Assembly (NCBI GenBank): GCA_964242595.1
Contig: CAXTBC010000011.1
Location: 7,688-71,687, forward strand
Direction: 5' to 3'
DNA length: 64,000 bases
From: BOG-908 sp964242595
GTDB taxonomy: Bacteria; Pseudomonadota; Alphaproteobacteria; Acetobacterales; Acetobacteraceae
Shown here: in pieces, positions 8,711-16,570 of the stretch
How positions within the stretch are numbered: position 1 is the stretch's first letter
How the letters are laid out: every line of letters begins with the position of its first letter
The notes under the pieces: generated by a model
Database searches by the model: none
Seen by the model: only the letters and a program-made list of their open reading frames with translations
What the model was told of the DNA's origin: nothing
Position numbers and translations under genes: made by a program

Positions 8711-11167
8711 TTAGCGCAGTTGGGCACCGGTAGCTTTGACAACAGCTTGCACCACCTTTGCGGACAGGGCCTCGATCTCCTCATCGGTCATTGTTCGCTC
8801 GACCGGCTGGAAGACGACTTCCAGGCCGAGCGACTTATGACCGGCCGCGATGGTGGCGCCCTCGAAGACGTCGAACAGGCCAACACGGACGATGATGGCT
8901 CGGTCGGCCGAACGAGCGGCACGCAACACGATTTCGGCAGCGATATCATCTTTCACGAGAAAAGCGAAGTCGCGCGAGACGGGTTGCAGGGCGGAGAGCG
9001 CCGGGGCGGCGCGGCGGCGGCGGCGGGGTTCGGCGATGGCGTCGAGGAACACCTCGAAGGCGCAGCTCGGCGCGGGCAGGCAGAGTGTCTCGGCCAAGGC
9101 AGGGTGGAGTTCGCCGAACCGGGCAAGCACGACGCGCGGCCCCTGGCGGACGATGCCGGAGCGGCCGGGATGGTAGTGGGACGGCGCGTCCGCGGTGACG
9201 CTGAGCGCGTCGAGCGGGACGCCCAGAGCCTCCAATAGGGACCACACCTGCGCCTTGGCGGCCATCGCGTCGTTGGCCGGGCCGCCCGCCTGCCAGTGGC
9301 GCGACGGGGTGCCGCAACGCAGGCCGGCGGCGATCAGCGCCTGGCCGTCCTGGGCGTAGCCGGGGCCGATCTCGAACAGCGCCGCTTCGGCCGCGCCGCG
9401 GGCGGCGTTGCGCGCGGCGGCTTCGGCCAGCGTGGCCAGCGGGGTGGGGCGCATCTGGTCGAGGTCGGCTGCGATCGGGTTGTTCAGCGTGAGGCTGGCG
9501 GGAGCGGCGCCGAAGCGGGCGGCGGCCTGTCGGGACATGAAGCTGTACGTGACGCATTCGGCCAGGCCGCCGGCGGCCAGGATGCGGCGGGCCAGCGCGG
9601 TGCGCCCCTGGCGCAAGGTGAGGGCGGGCGGCGGCACGATGGCGGCGCGCGGCAGGGAGCTGGCCGGGATGGTGTCCAGCCCGGCGATGCGCAGGACCTC
9701 CTCGACCAGGTCGCATTCCGGCTCGATCAGCGCGGCACCCTCGGCGGCCGAACCGGCGCGGGCGGGGTCCATGCCGGCAGGCTGGTCGACCCCCGGGGCG
9801 CCGGCCACGTCGTTGCGCCAGGACGGCACGTCGACGACCACGTGCGTGTTGGCGCCGTGGGCGACGGTGAAGCCGAGGCGCTCCAGGATGGCGTTGGCGC
9901 GCGCCGGGGCGATGTCCGCGCCGCCCAGGCCGGCTAGGCGCTCGTAACGCAGGCTGGCCTGGCGTTGCCAGGCGGGTTCGGCACCGGCCGAAACCACGCT
10001 GCCGGCCTGGCCGCCGCACAGCTCCAGGATCATTGCGGTGGCGGCCTCCATGGCGTGCGGCAGCAAAGCAGGGTCGACGCCGCGTTCGAAGCGCTGGCGG
10101 GCATCCGTGCCGATTTGGTGGCGGCGGCCGGTGCGGGCCGTGATCACCGGGTCGAACAGGGCGCATTCGAGGAACACGCTCGTGGTGGCGTCCGACGTGC
10201 CGGTGGCCTCGCCGCCGACGATGCCGGCGAGCGAGACGGCGCCGGTGGCGTCGGCGATCACCAGATCCTCGGGGCCGGCGGTGACGTCGCGGCCGTTCAG
10301 GGCGCGGAAGGTCTCGGCGGCGCCGCGCCGCAGCGTGAGGGTGGGGCCGGCAAGGCGGTCCGCGTCGAAGACGTGCAGCGGCCGGCCGAGGTCGAAGGTG
10401 AAGAAGTTGGTGACGTCGACCAGCGCGCTGATAGGGCGCAGGCCGATGGCGCCGAGGCGGCGCTGCAGCCAGACGGGGCTGGGGCCGTTGCGGAGGCCGG
10501 TGATGCTGCGGCCGAGGATCCAGGGGCAGGCCTCCTGCCAGGCGACCTCCCAGGCGAGCGACGTGGCGAAGCTGGCGGGGACGGGCGGTGCGGACCAGGG
10601 CTTGAGCGTGCCCAGGCCGGCGGCGGCCAGGTCGCGCGCGATGCCGCGTATGGCGAGCGCGTCGCCGCGGTTGGGGGTGACGCCGACCTCGATCACCGGG
10701 TCGTCCAGCCCGGCCCAGGCGGCGTAGGGGAGGCCCGCCGGCGTGCCGTCGGGCAGTTCCAGGATGCCGTCGTGCTCCTCGCCCAGCGCCAGCTCGCGCG
10801 CGCTGACCAGCATGCCGGCGGACTCGACGCCGCGTATCTTGCCCACTTTCAGGGTGACGCCGGAGCCGGGGATGACGGCGCCGGGGGGTGCGAAGACCAC
10901 GTGCAGGCCGGTGCGCGCGTTCGGCGCGCCGCAGACCACGCTGATCTCGGCGCCGGTGCCGGCGTCCACGCGGCAGACGCGCAGGCGATCGGCGTCCGGG
11001 TGCTGCACGGCCTCCAGGATGCGGGCGGTGCGGAACGGGGCCAGCGGCGCCGCGCGGTCGGTGACGCCGTCCACTTCCAGGCCGATGCTGGAGAGGGTGG
11101 TGGTGATGGCGTCCAGCGTGGCGTCGGTCTCGAGGTGGATGCGCAGCCAGGACAGCGTGGTCTTCAC
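8711..11167 (-). CDS. pheT: Phenylalanyl-tRNA synthetase beta subunit
   Basis: The product is 818 aa, as expected for bacterial PheT. The N-terminal EMAP-type tRNA-binding domain contains HPDADRLRVCRVDAG, followed by the B3/B4 editing region (VTPNRGDALAIRGIARDLAA), the B5 domain and the catalytic-like core. The C-terminal anticodon-binding FDX-ACB domain is recognisable from PVSRDFAFLVKDDIAAEIVL. The start is GTG at 11167, overlapping the pheS stop (GTGA), which implies translational coupling. PheT pairs with PheS as the alpha2-beta2 enzyme charging tRNA-Phe and removes mischarged tyrosine. Confidence 0.97.
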   Translation of the reverse strand: MKTTLSWLRIHLETDATLDAITTTLSSIGLEVDGVTDRAAPLAPFRTARILEAVQHPDADRLRVCRVDAGTGAEISVVCGAPNARTGLHVVFAPPGAVIPGSGVTLKVGKIRGVESAGMLVSARELALGEEHDGILELPDGTPAGLPYAAWAGLDDPVIEVGVTPNRGDALAIRGIARDLAAAGLGTLKPWSAPPVPASFATSLAWEVAWQEACPWILGRSITGLRNGPSPVWLQRRLGAIGLRPISALVDVTNFFTFDLGRPLHVFDADRLAGPTLTLRRGAAETFRALNGRDVTAGPEDLVIADATGAVSLAGIVGGEATGTSDATTSVFLECALFDPVITARTGRRHQIGTDARQRFERGVDPALLPHAMEAATAMILELCGGQAGSVVSAGAEPAWQRQASLRYERLAGLGGADIAPARANAILERLGFTVAHGANTHVVVDVPSWRNDVAGAPGVDQPAGMDPARAGSAAEGAALIEPECDLVEEVLRIAGLDTIPASSLPRAAIVPPPALTLRQGRTALARRILAAGGLAECVTYSFMSRQAAARFGAAPASLTLNNPIAADLDQMRPTPLATLAEAAARNAARGAAEAALFEIGPGYAQDGQALIAAGLRCGTPSRHWQAGGPANDAMAAKAQVWSLLEALGVPLDALSVTADAPSHYHPGRSGIVRQGPRVVLARFGELHPALAETLCLPAPSCAFEVFLDAIAEPRRRRRAAPALSALQPVSRDFAFLVKDDIAAEIVLRAARSADRAIIVRVGLFDVFEGATIAAGHKSLGLEVVFQPVERTMTDEEIEALSAKVVQAVVKATGAQLR

Positions 11168-12252
11168 TGCGCCAAGCCCCCCTGCTGCAAACCTTCATGC
11201 AGGCTGGCGGGGCTGGCCGGGGAGCTCGCGTAGTGGCGCAGCCAGCGCAGGTCGCTCTCGTAGAACGGGCGCAGGTCCGGCATGCCGTGCTTGAGCATGG
11301 TGATGCGTTCGACGCCCATGCCGAAGGCAAAGCCCTGCCACTCCCGCGGGTCGATGCCGCAATTGGCCAGCACCTTGGGATGAACCATGCCGCTGCCGAG
11401 GATCTCCAGCCAGTCGGTGCCGGCGCCCAGCTCGCCGGTGCGGCGGCTCCAGCCGATGTCGACCTCCATGCTGGGCTCGGTGAACGGGAAATAGCTGGCG
11501 CGGAAGCGGACGGGCAGGGTGGCGATGCCGAAGAACGCGCGCAGGAAGTCGGTCAGGCAGCCCTTGAGGTGGCCGAGCGTGATGTCGCGGTCGATCACCA
11601 GGCCCTCGCACTGGTGGAACATCGGCGAGTGGGTGGCATCGTGGTCAGCCCGGTAGGTGCGGCCGGGGACGATCACCCGGATGGGCGGCGGCTGGTCCAG
11701 CATGGTGCGGACCTGGACGGGGCTGGTGTGGGTGCGCAACACCCGCGGCGGGAAGCCGTCCTGACCGGGAAGATAGAAGGTGTCGTGGTCGTCGCGCGCG
11801 GGGTGGTGGCCGGGGATGTTGAGGGCGGAGAAGTTGTGCCAGTCGGACTCGATGTCCGGCCCCTCGGCGACGGTGAAGCCCATGGCGCCGAAGATGGCGT
11901 AGACCTCGTCCAGCGTGCGGCTGATCGGGTGGATGCTGCCGGTAGCGGCGGGGCGGGGTGGCAGGGTGACGTCGATGCGCTCGGCGGCCAGGCGGGCGTG
12001 CAGCGCGGCTGCGTCCAGCGTTGCGCGGCGGGTTTCGATGGCGGCGGCGAGCTCGTCTTTCAGCGCGTTGAGCGCGGCGCCGCGGGCGCGGCGTTCCTCC
12101 GGGGGGGTGCGGCCGAGTTCCTTGAGAAGCGTGGTGAGCACGCCGGACTTGCCGAGCGTGGCGACTCGCAGGGCGTCCCAGGACTTCAGGTCGGGCACCT
12201 GCTCCAGCGCTTGCAGCGTGTCGTCGCGTAGAGTGGAGAGATCGTCCGGCAT
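11164..12252 (-). CDS. pheS: Phenylalanyl-tRNA synthetase alpha subunit
   Basis: The product is 362 aa from the ATG at 12252, which is preceded by AGGA at good spacing. The frame is open upstream through the repeat element, but that part is not homologous. The N-terminal coiled-coil tRNA-binding region is followed by the class II core: the motif 2 region (HTSPVQVRTM and FHQCEGLVID) and motif 3 (FAFGMGVERITMLKHGMPDL). The PheS signature for phenylalanine binding is intact. It is first in the pheST operon, separated from rplT by a full A+T-rich repeat element. Confidence 0.97.
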   Translation of the reverse strand: MPDDLSTLRDDTLQALEQVPDLKSWDALRVATLGKSGVLTTLLKELGRTPPEERRARGAALNALKDELAAAIETRRATLDAAALHARLAAERIDVTLPPRPAATGSIHPISRTLDEVYAIFGAMGFTVAEGPDIESDWHNFSALNIPGHHPARDDHDTFYLPGQDGFPPRVLRTHTSPVQVRTMLDQPPPIRVIVPGRTYRADHDATHSPMFHQCEGLVIDRDITLGHLKGCLTDFLRAFFGIATLPVRFRASYFPFTEPSMEVDIGWSRRTGELGAGTDWLEILGSGMVHPKVLANCGIDPREWQGFAFGMGVERITMLKHGMPDLRPFYESDLRWLRHYASSPASPASLHEGLQQGGLAQ

Positions 12253-12267
12253 TGTCGGTCCTAAAGA

Positions 12268-12395
12268 AAGGAAGGCCTTCTTTCTTGAAAAAAGAAGCAA
12301 AAAACTGTTGTCCGTTTGGGCGCGCCGGTCTCCAACGTCGCGCCTAAGGGAGCAAAAGTTTTTTGGTTCTTTTTTTCAAAAAAGAACTCTTCCTT
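12268..12395. repeat. A+T-rich bipartite inverted element, copy A (rplT/pheS gap)
   Basis: The left unit (12268-12313) begins AAGGAAGGCCTTCTTTC, and the right unit (12351-12395) ends AAAAAAGAACTCTTCCTT. They are inverted copies of one about 45-bp consensus, with a 37-bp unrelated GC-rich spacer. The right unit abuts the rplT stop codon (12394-12396). Each unit has its own internal hairpin, with A-runs and T-runs on either side. Confidence 0.85.
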
Positions 12396-12777
12396 ACTCC
12401 GCCGCCACCGGCTCGGCCGCAGCCGCCATGGTCGCCTGCACCGCCTTGACGATCTCGGCAAACGCCGCCGGGTCGTCGAACGCGATTGCGGCCAACACCT
12501 TGCGGTCCATCTCGATGCCGGTCTGCGCCAGGCCGTGGATGAACCTGCTGTAGGTGATGCCGTGCTCGCGCACCGCGGCGTTGATGCGCTGGATCCAAAG
12601 CGCGCGGAACTCGCGCTTCTTCACCCGGCGGTCGCGGTAGGCGTATTGCAGGCTCTTCTCGAGCCGCTCCAGGGCGATGCGGTAGTTGGTGGAGGACCGG
12701 CCGAAGAAGCCCTTGCTCTGCTTGAGGACCTTTTTGTGCCGGGCGTGGGCGGTGACGCCCCGTTTGACGCGTGCCAT
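12394..12777 (-). CDS. rplT: 50S ribosomal protein L20
   Basis: The product is 127 aa, starting MARVKRGVTAHARHKKVLK, the invariant L20 N-terminus, with YAYRDRRVKKREFRALWIQR and INAAVREHGITYSRFI in the body. The C-terminus has a short alanine-rich tail (ATMAAAAEPVAAE) beyond the usual 118 aa. L20 binds 23S rRNA early in 50S assembly. It follows rpmI by 14 bp, as in most bacteria, and precedes pheST after a repeat element. In many species L20 represses its own operon, but I see no obvious operator here. Confidence 0.97.
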   Translation of the reverse strand: MARVKRGVTAHARHKKVLKQSKGFFGRSSTNYRIALERLEKSLQYAYRDRRVKKREFRALWIQRINAAVREHGITYSRFIHGLAQTGIEMDRKVLAAIAFDDPAAFAEIVKAVQATMAAAAEPVAAE

Positions 12778-12791
12778 CTATGCGCTCCTTC

Positions 12792-12995
12792 TCACCGCAG
12801 GCCGTAGGGGGCCCACTGCTTGACGGTGATGCCGTCTGCGTGGGTCAGGGTCTGGCTGCCGCGGTTGCTGCGGATGGCCTTCTGCGGGCGGGCGGACAGG
12901 TTGTGCCGCTTCTTGCCGGGACCGGCCAGCACCTTGCCTGTGGCGGTGATCTTGAAGCGCTTCTTGACGGAAGACTTCGTCTTCATCTTGGGCAT
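12792..12995 (-). CDS. rpmI: 50S ribosomal protein L35
   Basis: The product is 67 aa, MPKMKTKSSVKKRFKITATG onward, with the typical GKKHNLS-like segment (PGKKRHNLSARPQK). The start at 12995 has AAGGAG 8 nt upstream, so the open frame further upstream is ignored. rpmI leads the rpmI-rplT-pheS-pheT block. The usual upstream partner infC (IF-3) is not here: the next gene upstream is a divergent TonB-like membrane protein. Confidence 0.96.
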   Translation of the reverse strand: MPKMKTKSSVKKRFKITATGKVLAGPGKKRHNLSARPQKAIRSNRGSQTLTHADGITVKQWAPYGLR

Positions 12996-13191
12996 TTCGG
13001 AGCTCCTTATGAGTAGGCCCCGTGCCGACAGGCGCCGCGGATGGGCGCCGTACACGAGCGTCGCGGCCGGGCATGCCCATACAGGCCTGGACGCGCGAAC
13101 AGGGGCGGGGTTGTAGCGACGCCGGAACCGCTACGCAAGCGGCCTGCCTGCGCGTGCCGGATTTGATGAAACAGCGGCTCGGCCACCTAAA

Positions 13192-13221
13192 TTCGTAGGT
13201 TAGGCTGAAAATATGTATACT
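13192..13221 (+). promoter_or_regulatory. Candidate promoter for the zinc-ribbon/TonB-like pair
   Basis: A TATACT -10-like hexamer lies at 13216-13221, inside an A+T-rich island (AAATATGTATACTATAGG) that stands out in this GC-rich DNA. The -35 region around 13192-13197 is poor (TTCGTA). Transcription would start near 13228, giving a leader of about 45 nt to the ATG at 13274. Confidence 0.35.
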
Positions 13222-13273
13222 ATAGGCCTGTATGTCTATTTTTCAGACACAGTCCGCAGCGCGTGAGGTTGGC

Positions 13274-14011
13274 ATGGCGTCGATGGAGGCGCCGCGACGG
13301 CGGCTGGATCGCGAGGTAACCCCGGGGCGGTGCGGCAACCTCGACTATTGTTCGATCGGCATGCAACGCGTGCTGGTGAAGGTGGCGCTCAGCCAGCCTT
13401 TCGTCTGCCCGGAATGCGGCTCGCCGTTGCGGCCGCCCGGGCAGCTGCGCAAGGCGGCAAGGCTTTCACTGCTGTTGCCGGCGTTGCGGATGGCGGTGCT
13501 ACTGGCGGCCATGGGCGCGTCGGGCGCTGCAGGCTACGTGGCCGGCCGGATGCAGCCGGCGGTGAGCAAAGCGGTGCACACGGCCGGTACAGGGTTGGAG
13601 GCTGTGGAGAGTGCGGTTGGGCTGGCAGTGCCGTCGCCGGCCGTAGCTGCCAACGCCGTGCCGACGGCCCGAGCGGCCGCGCCGGTGTTCGTCGCTGATC
13701 GACCCTACCCACTACGGGCCGCGCCGGTGGACGCGGCCAAGCCGCCCGGGCGCCTGATGCGCGAGGCGCGGTTCGGCCAGGTGACGGTGGATTGTGCGCT
13801 GGCGGCCGTGCTGCGGCATCCCGCCTGCCAGGTGACGGACATCAGGGGGGCGGACCCGGTTTCAGCCGCGGCGGTCCTGTGGCTGCAGGGACTGTCGGTG
13901 CAGTACGCGCCGAGTGTGCGCGGGGGCGCGTCCGTGTCGCTGGACCACCGCTGGCGGGTGATCTTTGAGGACTACAGCGGGACGGCACGCCGGGGCATGG
14001 CACAGCCGTAA
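13274..14011 (+). CDS. Membrane protein with N-terminal zinc-ribbon-like cysteines and C-terminal TonB-like domain
   Basis: The product is 245 aa from the ATG at 13274, which has GAGG five nt upstream; an ATG at 13232 would add 14 residues but has no Shine-Dalgarno. Cys20-x5-Cys26 (CGNLDYCSIG) and Cys45-x2-Cys48 (FVCPECG) form a four-cysteine, zinc-ribbon-like cluster on the cytoplasmic side. One membrane segment follows at about residues 63-90, then an Ala/Pro linker. The domain at about 155-240 (FGQVTVDCALAAVLRHPACQ, then RWRVIFED) resembles the TonB C-terminal fold. The downstream gene is a paralog with two such domains. The function is unknown; the usual TonB partners ExbB/ExbD are not in this window. 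Confidence 0.75.
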   Translation: MASMEAPRRRLDREVTPGRCGNLDYCSIGMQRVLVKVALSQPFVCPECGSPLRPPGQLRKAARLSLLLPALRMAVLLAAMGASGAAGYVAGRMQPAVSKAVHTAGTGLEAVESAVGLAVPSPAVAANAVPTARAAAPVFVADRPYPLRAAPVDAAKPPGRLMREARFGQVTVDCALAAVLRHPACQVTDIRGADPVSAAAVLWLQGLSVQYAPSVRGGASVSLDHRWRVIFEDYSGTARRGMAQP

Positions 14012-14160
14012 GCGGCAGCAACGCCACATGACTCCAAAATGTCGCGCCCGGAACGACAGACCATTGCACAACCGTGTGTTAACACCGTAGCTGTAATTAT
14101 TCGCCTGTCGGCCTGTGCTGCCGTGCGGCGTGTTGCTTAAGAGGGGAGAGCAGGGGGCGC

Positions 14161-15573
14161 ATGGTCGAGACACCTGGCATGTGCATGCAGACGAGGACCT
14201 GCGAGGTGGCGCGGTCTGCGCGCAGCGTTTCGGTGCCGCTCGGCACGTCGTTCGTGTGCCCGGAATGCGGCAACGGGCTGGTGCCGCCGGTGCAGGCTGG
14301 CCCGCCCGCGGCACCGGGTCGGGTGCCGTTGTCCGGGCCGATGGCGCTGGTCGGCTCGGCGTTGCTGGTTCTGGGCGGCGCGGTTTTCTTGGGACGCATG
14401 CTGGGCGAGGTGAGCCGGCCGCCGGCGCCGGCGGCCGTGCCGTTGGTGGCTACTGCCGCACCGCCGGCTGCTCCACAGGCCGCGGCTGCGGGAAACGCGG
14501 GGGCCGCGATGGCCACCGACCGTAAAACGGTGGCCGTCGAGGCGCCGGAGGGCAAGTCCGTGACGCCCAGGCAGGCTGACACAACGCCGCCGTCGCTTGC
14601 GACGCAACCTGCGCTTGCGGCGTTGCCCACGCCGCCGCAGCTACCCGTTGTTCAGACTACGCCGGCTCCTCCGGCGTCGCCCGCGCCGACGGTGCAGCCG
14701 GAAAAGCGGATTGCCGCAGCGCCGGAACCGCCGGCGGCCAGGCCTTTGGCCCTGCCGGAGGCCGCGCCCAAAGCCGCGCCAGCGCCGAAGCCGGCGTTGG
14801 TGGCGGCGCTACCGCCGCCCCCCGACCAGCCGTTCTCGCCGGTGCCAGTGACAGGCGGTGCGCCGGCTTACCCGTCGGAGCTTGTCGCGACCGGCCGGCC
14901 CGGGCGCGTGACTGTCACGTGCCAGGTACAGGTGGATGGGGCACCGACCGGGTGCCGGGCGGTAGCGGCCAAAGGCGGGCCAGCCTTTGCCGCCACAACG
15001 CTGGCGTGGCTGGGCAGCGGGCACGTACGCTACCGCCCCGTGGTGCTGCATGGCCGGGTACAGGCTGGCCAGCGGAGCTGGACGCTGGCGATCACGGCGC
15101 CAGAAGCGGTGCTGGCCGACATACGCCGTAAGCAGGCCGAGGCGTCGCAGCAGGCCGAAGCGAGTGCCCAGGTAGCAGCGCCGCTGACGGCCGAGAAGGT
15201 GGTTGCCCGCCAGGTGCTGCCAGCGCCGGACGTGACCGCGCCCACCGTCGCTGCGCCGGCCTTCGCACCCGCCGTTGCCGACCGGCCCTTCTCTACCCGC
15301 GTGCTGACCGGCGGCGCGCCGCGCTTTCCCAGCGGCTACGACCAGCACCGATCGGGCGCGGTGACGGTAAGCTGCGTGGTCAGCGAGGGCGGCACACCTT
15401 CCGGTTGCCGGGTGGTGAAGGTGTCCGGTGGCAAGGCGTTCGGCCGGTCCGTGCAGGAGTGGCTGAGCTCCGGCCAAGTGCGGTTCTCGCCGGCGACGGT
15501 GCAGGGGCAGCCGGTGAGCCGCCAGGAGACCTGGGCAGTCGTCTTCAAACCGGATAGTGACGGCGGCGAGTAG
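14161..15573 (+). CDS. Membrane protein: zinc-ribbon-like N-terminus, proline-rich linker, two TonB-like domains
   Basis: The product is 470 aa. The N-terminal cysteines 8, 14, 33 and 36 repeat the C-x5-C / C-x2-C spacing of the neighbour (CEVARSARS, then FVCPECGNG). A single membrane helix lies at about residues 60-80, and an Ala/Pro-rich stretch of about 140 residues could span the periplasm. Two homologous domains follow: about 222-315 (DQPFSPVPVTGGAPAYPSEL, PGRVTVTCQVQ) and about 374-470 (DRPFSTRVLTGGAPRFPSGY, SGAVTVSCVVS). Each has a conserved cysteine pair (CQV...GCR; CVV...GCR), unusual for TonB. The resemblance to energy-transducing TonB is in layout only; the zinc-ribbon end is not part of classical TonB. 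Confidence 0.75.
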   Translation: MVETPGMCMQTRTCEVARSARSVSVPLGTSFVCPECGNGLVPPVQAGPPAAPGRVPLSGPMALVGSALLVLGGAVFLGRMLGEVSRPPAPAAVPLVATAAPPAAPQAAAAGNAGAAMATDRKTVAVEAPEGKSVTPRQADTTPPSLATQPALAALPTPPQLPVVQTTPAPPASPAPTVQPEKRIAAAPEPPAARPLALPEAAPKAAPAPKPALVAALPPPPDQPFSPVPVTGGAPAYPSELVATGRPGRVTVTCQVQVDGAPTGCRAVAAKGGPAFAATTLAWLGSGHVRYRPVVLHGRVQAGQRSWTLAITAPEAVLADIRRKQAEASQQAEASAQVAAPLTAEKVVARQVLPAPDVTAPTVAAPAFAPAVADRPFSTRVLTGGAPRFPSGYDQHRSGAVTVSCVVSEGGTPSGCRVVKVSGGKAFGRSVQEWLSSGQVRFSPATVQGQPVSRQETWAVVFKPDSDGGE

Positions 15574-15638
15574 GCGGGCGAGTCGGGCGGCGGCGTGCTG
15601 CCGCCGCCCACGAGGCGCGGCTGCGCTGGACGGACGCG

Positions 15639-16463
15639 ATGCTGACCGAATTCCTCAAGATGCACGGCGCGGGCAACGACTTCATGGTGCTGGACGCGCG
15701 GGTGGCGGCGCCGGCGCTGGGACAGGCCCGTATCCGGGCGCTGGCGGACCGGCGGACCGGCATCGGGTGGGACCAGCTGGTCGTGCTGGAGGCGCCCACC
15801 AGCCAGGCCGCCGACGTGGCGATGCGTATCTTCAACCTTGACGGCTCCGAGGCAGGGGCGTGCGGCAACGCGGCGCGCTGCGTGGCCGACACCGTGGCGC
15901 AAGGCGGCCCGGGGTCGTGCGCGGTGATCGAGACCCTGGCCGGGTTGCTGCCTGCCGTGCGCCTGCCAAGTGGCGAGATGCAGGTGGACATGGGCGCGCC
16001 GCGCCTGGGTTGGGCGGACATACCGCTGAGTGCAGCGTGCGACACGCTGCATCTGCCGCTCGGTTGCGACGCAGCGGCCACCTCGATGGGCAACCCGCAC
16101 GTCACCGTCTTCGTGGCGGCGCTGGATGCGGTGGACCCGGCCTTGAAGGGGCCGCCGCTCGAACGCCACGGGCTGTTTCCCGACCGGGTGAACGTCGGGT
16201 TCGCTCAGGTGCTGGCGCCGGACCGCATCCGCCTGCGCGTCTGGGAACGTGGCGCCGGGCTGACGCGGGCCTGCGGCTCGGGCGCATGTGCGGCGCTGGT
16301 GGCTGCGCACCGGCGTGGCTTGGCCGATCGCCGGGCGGCGCTGGTGCTGGACGGCGGCACCCTGGAGATCGCCTGGCGCGAGGATGACGGGCACGTGCTG
16401 ATGAGCGGGCCTTCGGTGCTGGCCTTTCAAGGCGTCGTCGATCTCTCTACCTACCCGGCATGA
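15639..16463 (+). CDS. dapF: Diaminopimelate epimerase
   Basis: The product is 274 aa. It interconverts LL- and meso-diaminopimelate for lysine and peptidoglycan synthesis. The two catalytic cysteines are both present: Cys75 in EAGACGNAARC and Cys212 in TRACGSGACAA. The substrate-binding N-terminus FLKMHGAGNDFMVLD and the internal MGNPHVTVFV are standard. The stop overlaps the ATG of the mtaB remnant (ATGA). In alphaproteobacteria dapF is often followed by mtaB and ftsY; here only ftsY is intact. Confidence 0.96.
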   Translation: MLTEFLKMHGAGNDFMVLDARVAAPALGQARIRALADRRTGIGWDQLVVLEAPTSQAADVAMRIFNLDGSEAGACGNAARCVADTVAQGGPGSCAVIETLAGLLPAVRLPSGEMQVDMGAPRLGWADIPLSAACDTLHLPLGCDAAATSMGNPHVTVFVAALDAVDPALKGPPLERHGLFPDRVNVGFAQVLAPDRIRLRVWERGAGLTRACGSGACAALVAAHRRGLADRRAALVLDGGTLEIAWREDDGHVLMSGPSVLAFQGVVDLSTYPA

Positions 16464-16567
16464 GCGCCACCTTACCGACCCAGAGCTGCCGGCTGAAGGG
16501 CTACGCGAGCGAGGCGGTCGGCAAGCTAGGCGCAGAAGCCGGCCCGCCCCTGACGCGGGCGACCTGA
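16460..16567 (+). pseudogene. 35-aa remnant resembling tRNA methylthiotransferase MtaB
   Basis: The ATG overlaps the dapF stop as ATGA, and the frame runs 35 codons to a TGA at 16565, four nt before ftsY. The peptide has SCRLKGYASEAVGKLGAEAG near its start. This matches the first 30 residues of MtaB-type radical-SAM methylthiotransferases, whose N-terminus carries GCRLN-x-YESE with the first cluster cysteine. What follows (PPLTRAT) has no counterpart there. The simplest reading is an internal deletion of more than 1 kb that removed the radical-SAM core and kept the translational coupling. The alternative is a chance small frame; position and motif both argue against that. Confidence 0.6.
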
Positions 16568-16570
16568 GCC

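Noticed and set aside
8946..11330. Long Arg/Pro-rich open frames opposite or alongside pheT (also 9965-11233 on the plus strand)
   Set aside because: They shadow the pheT reading frame in GC-rich DNA, show low-complexity Arg/Pro or Gly/Ala composition and have no motif or start signal.
16460..16567. Short frame after dapF as an intact small protein gene
   Set aside because: Its start matches MtaB and its position equals the mtaB slot, so a deletion remnant explains it better than a novel small protein.
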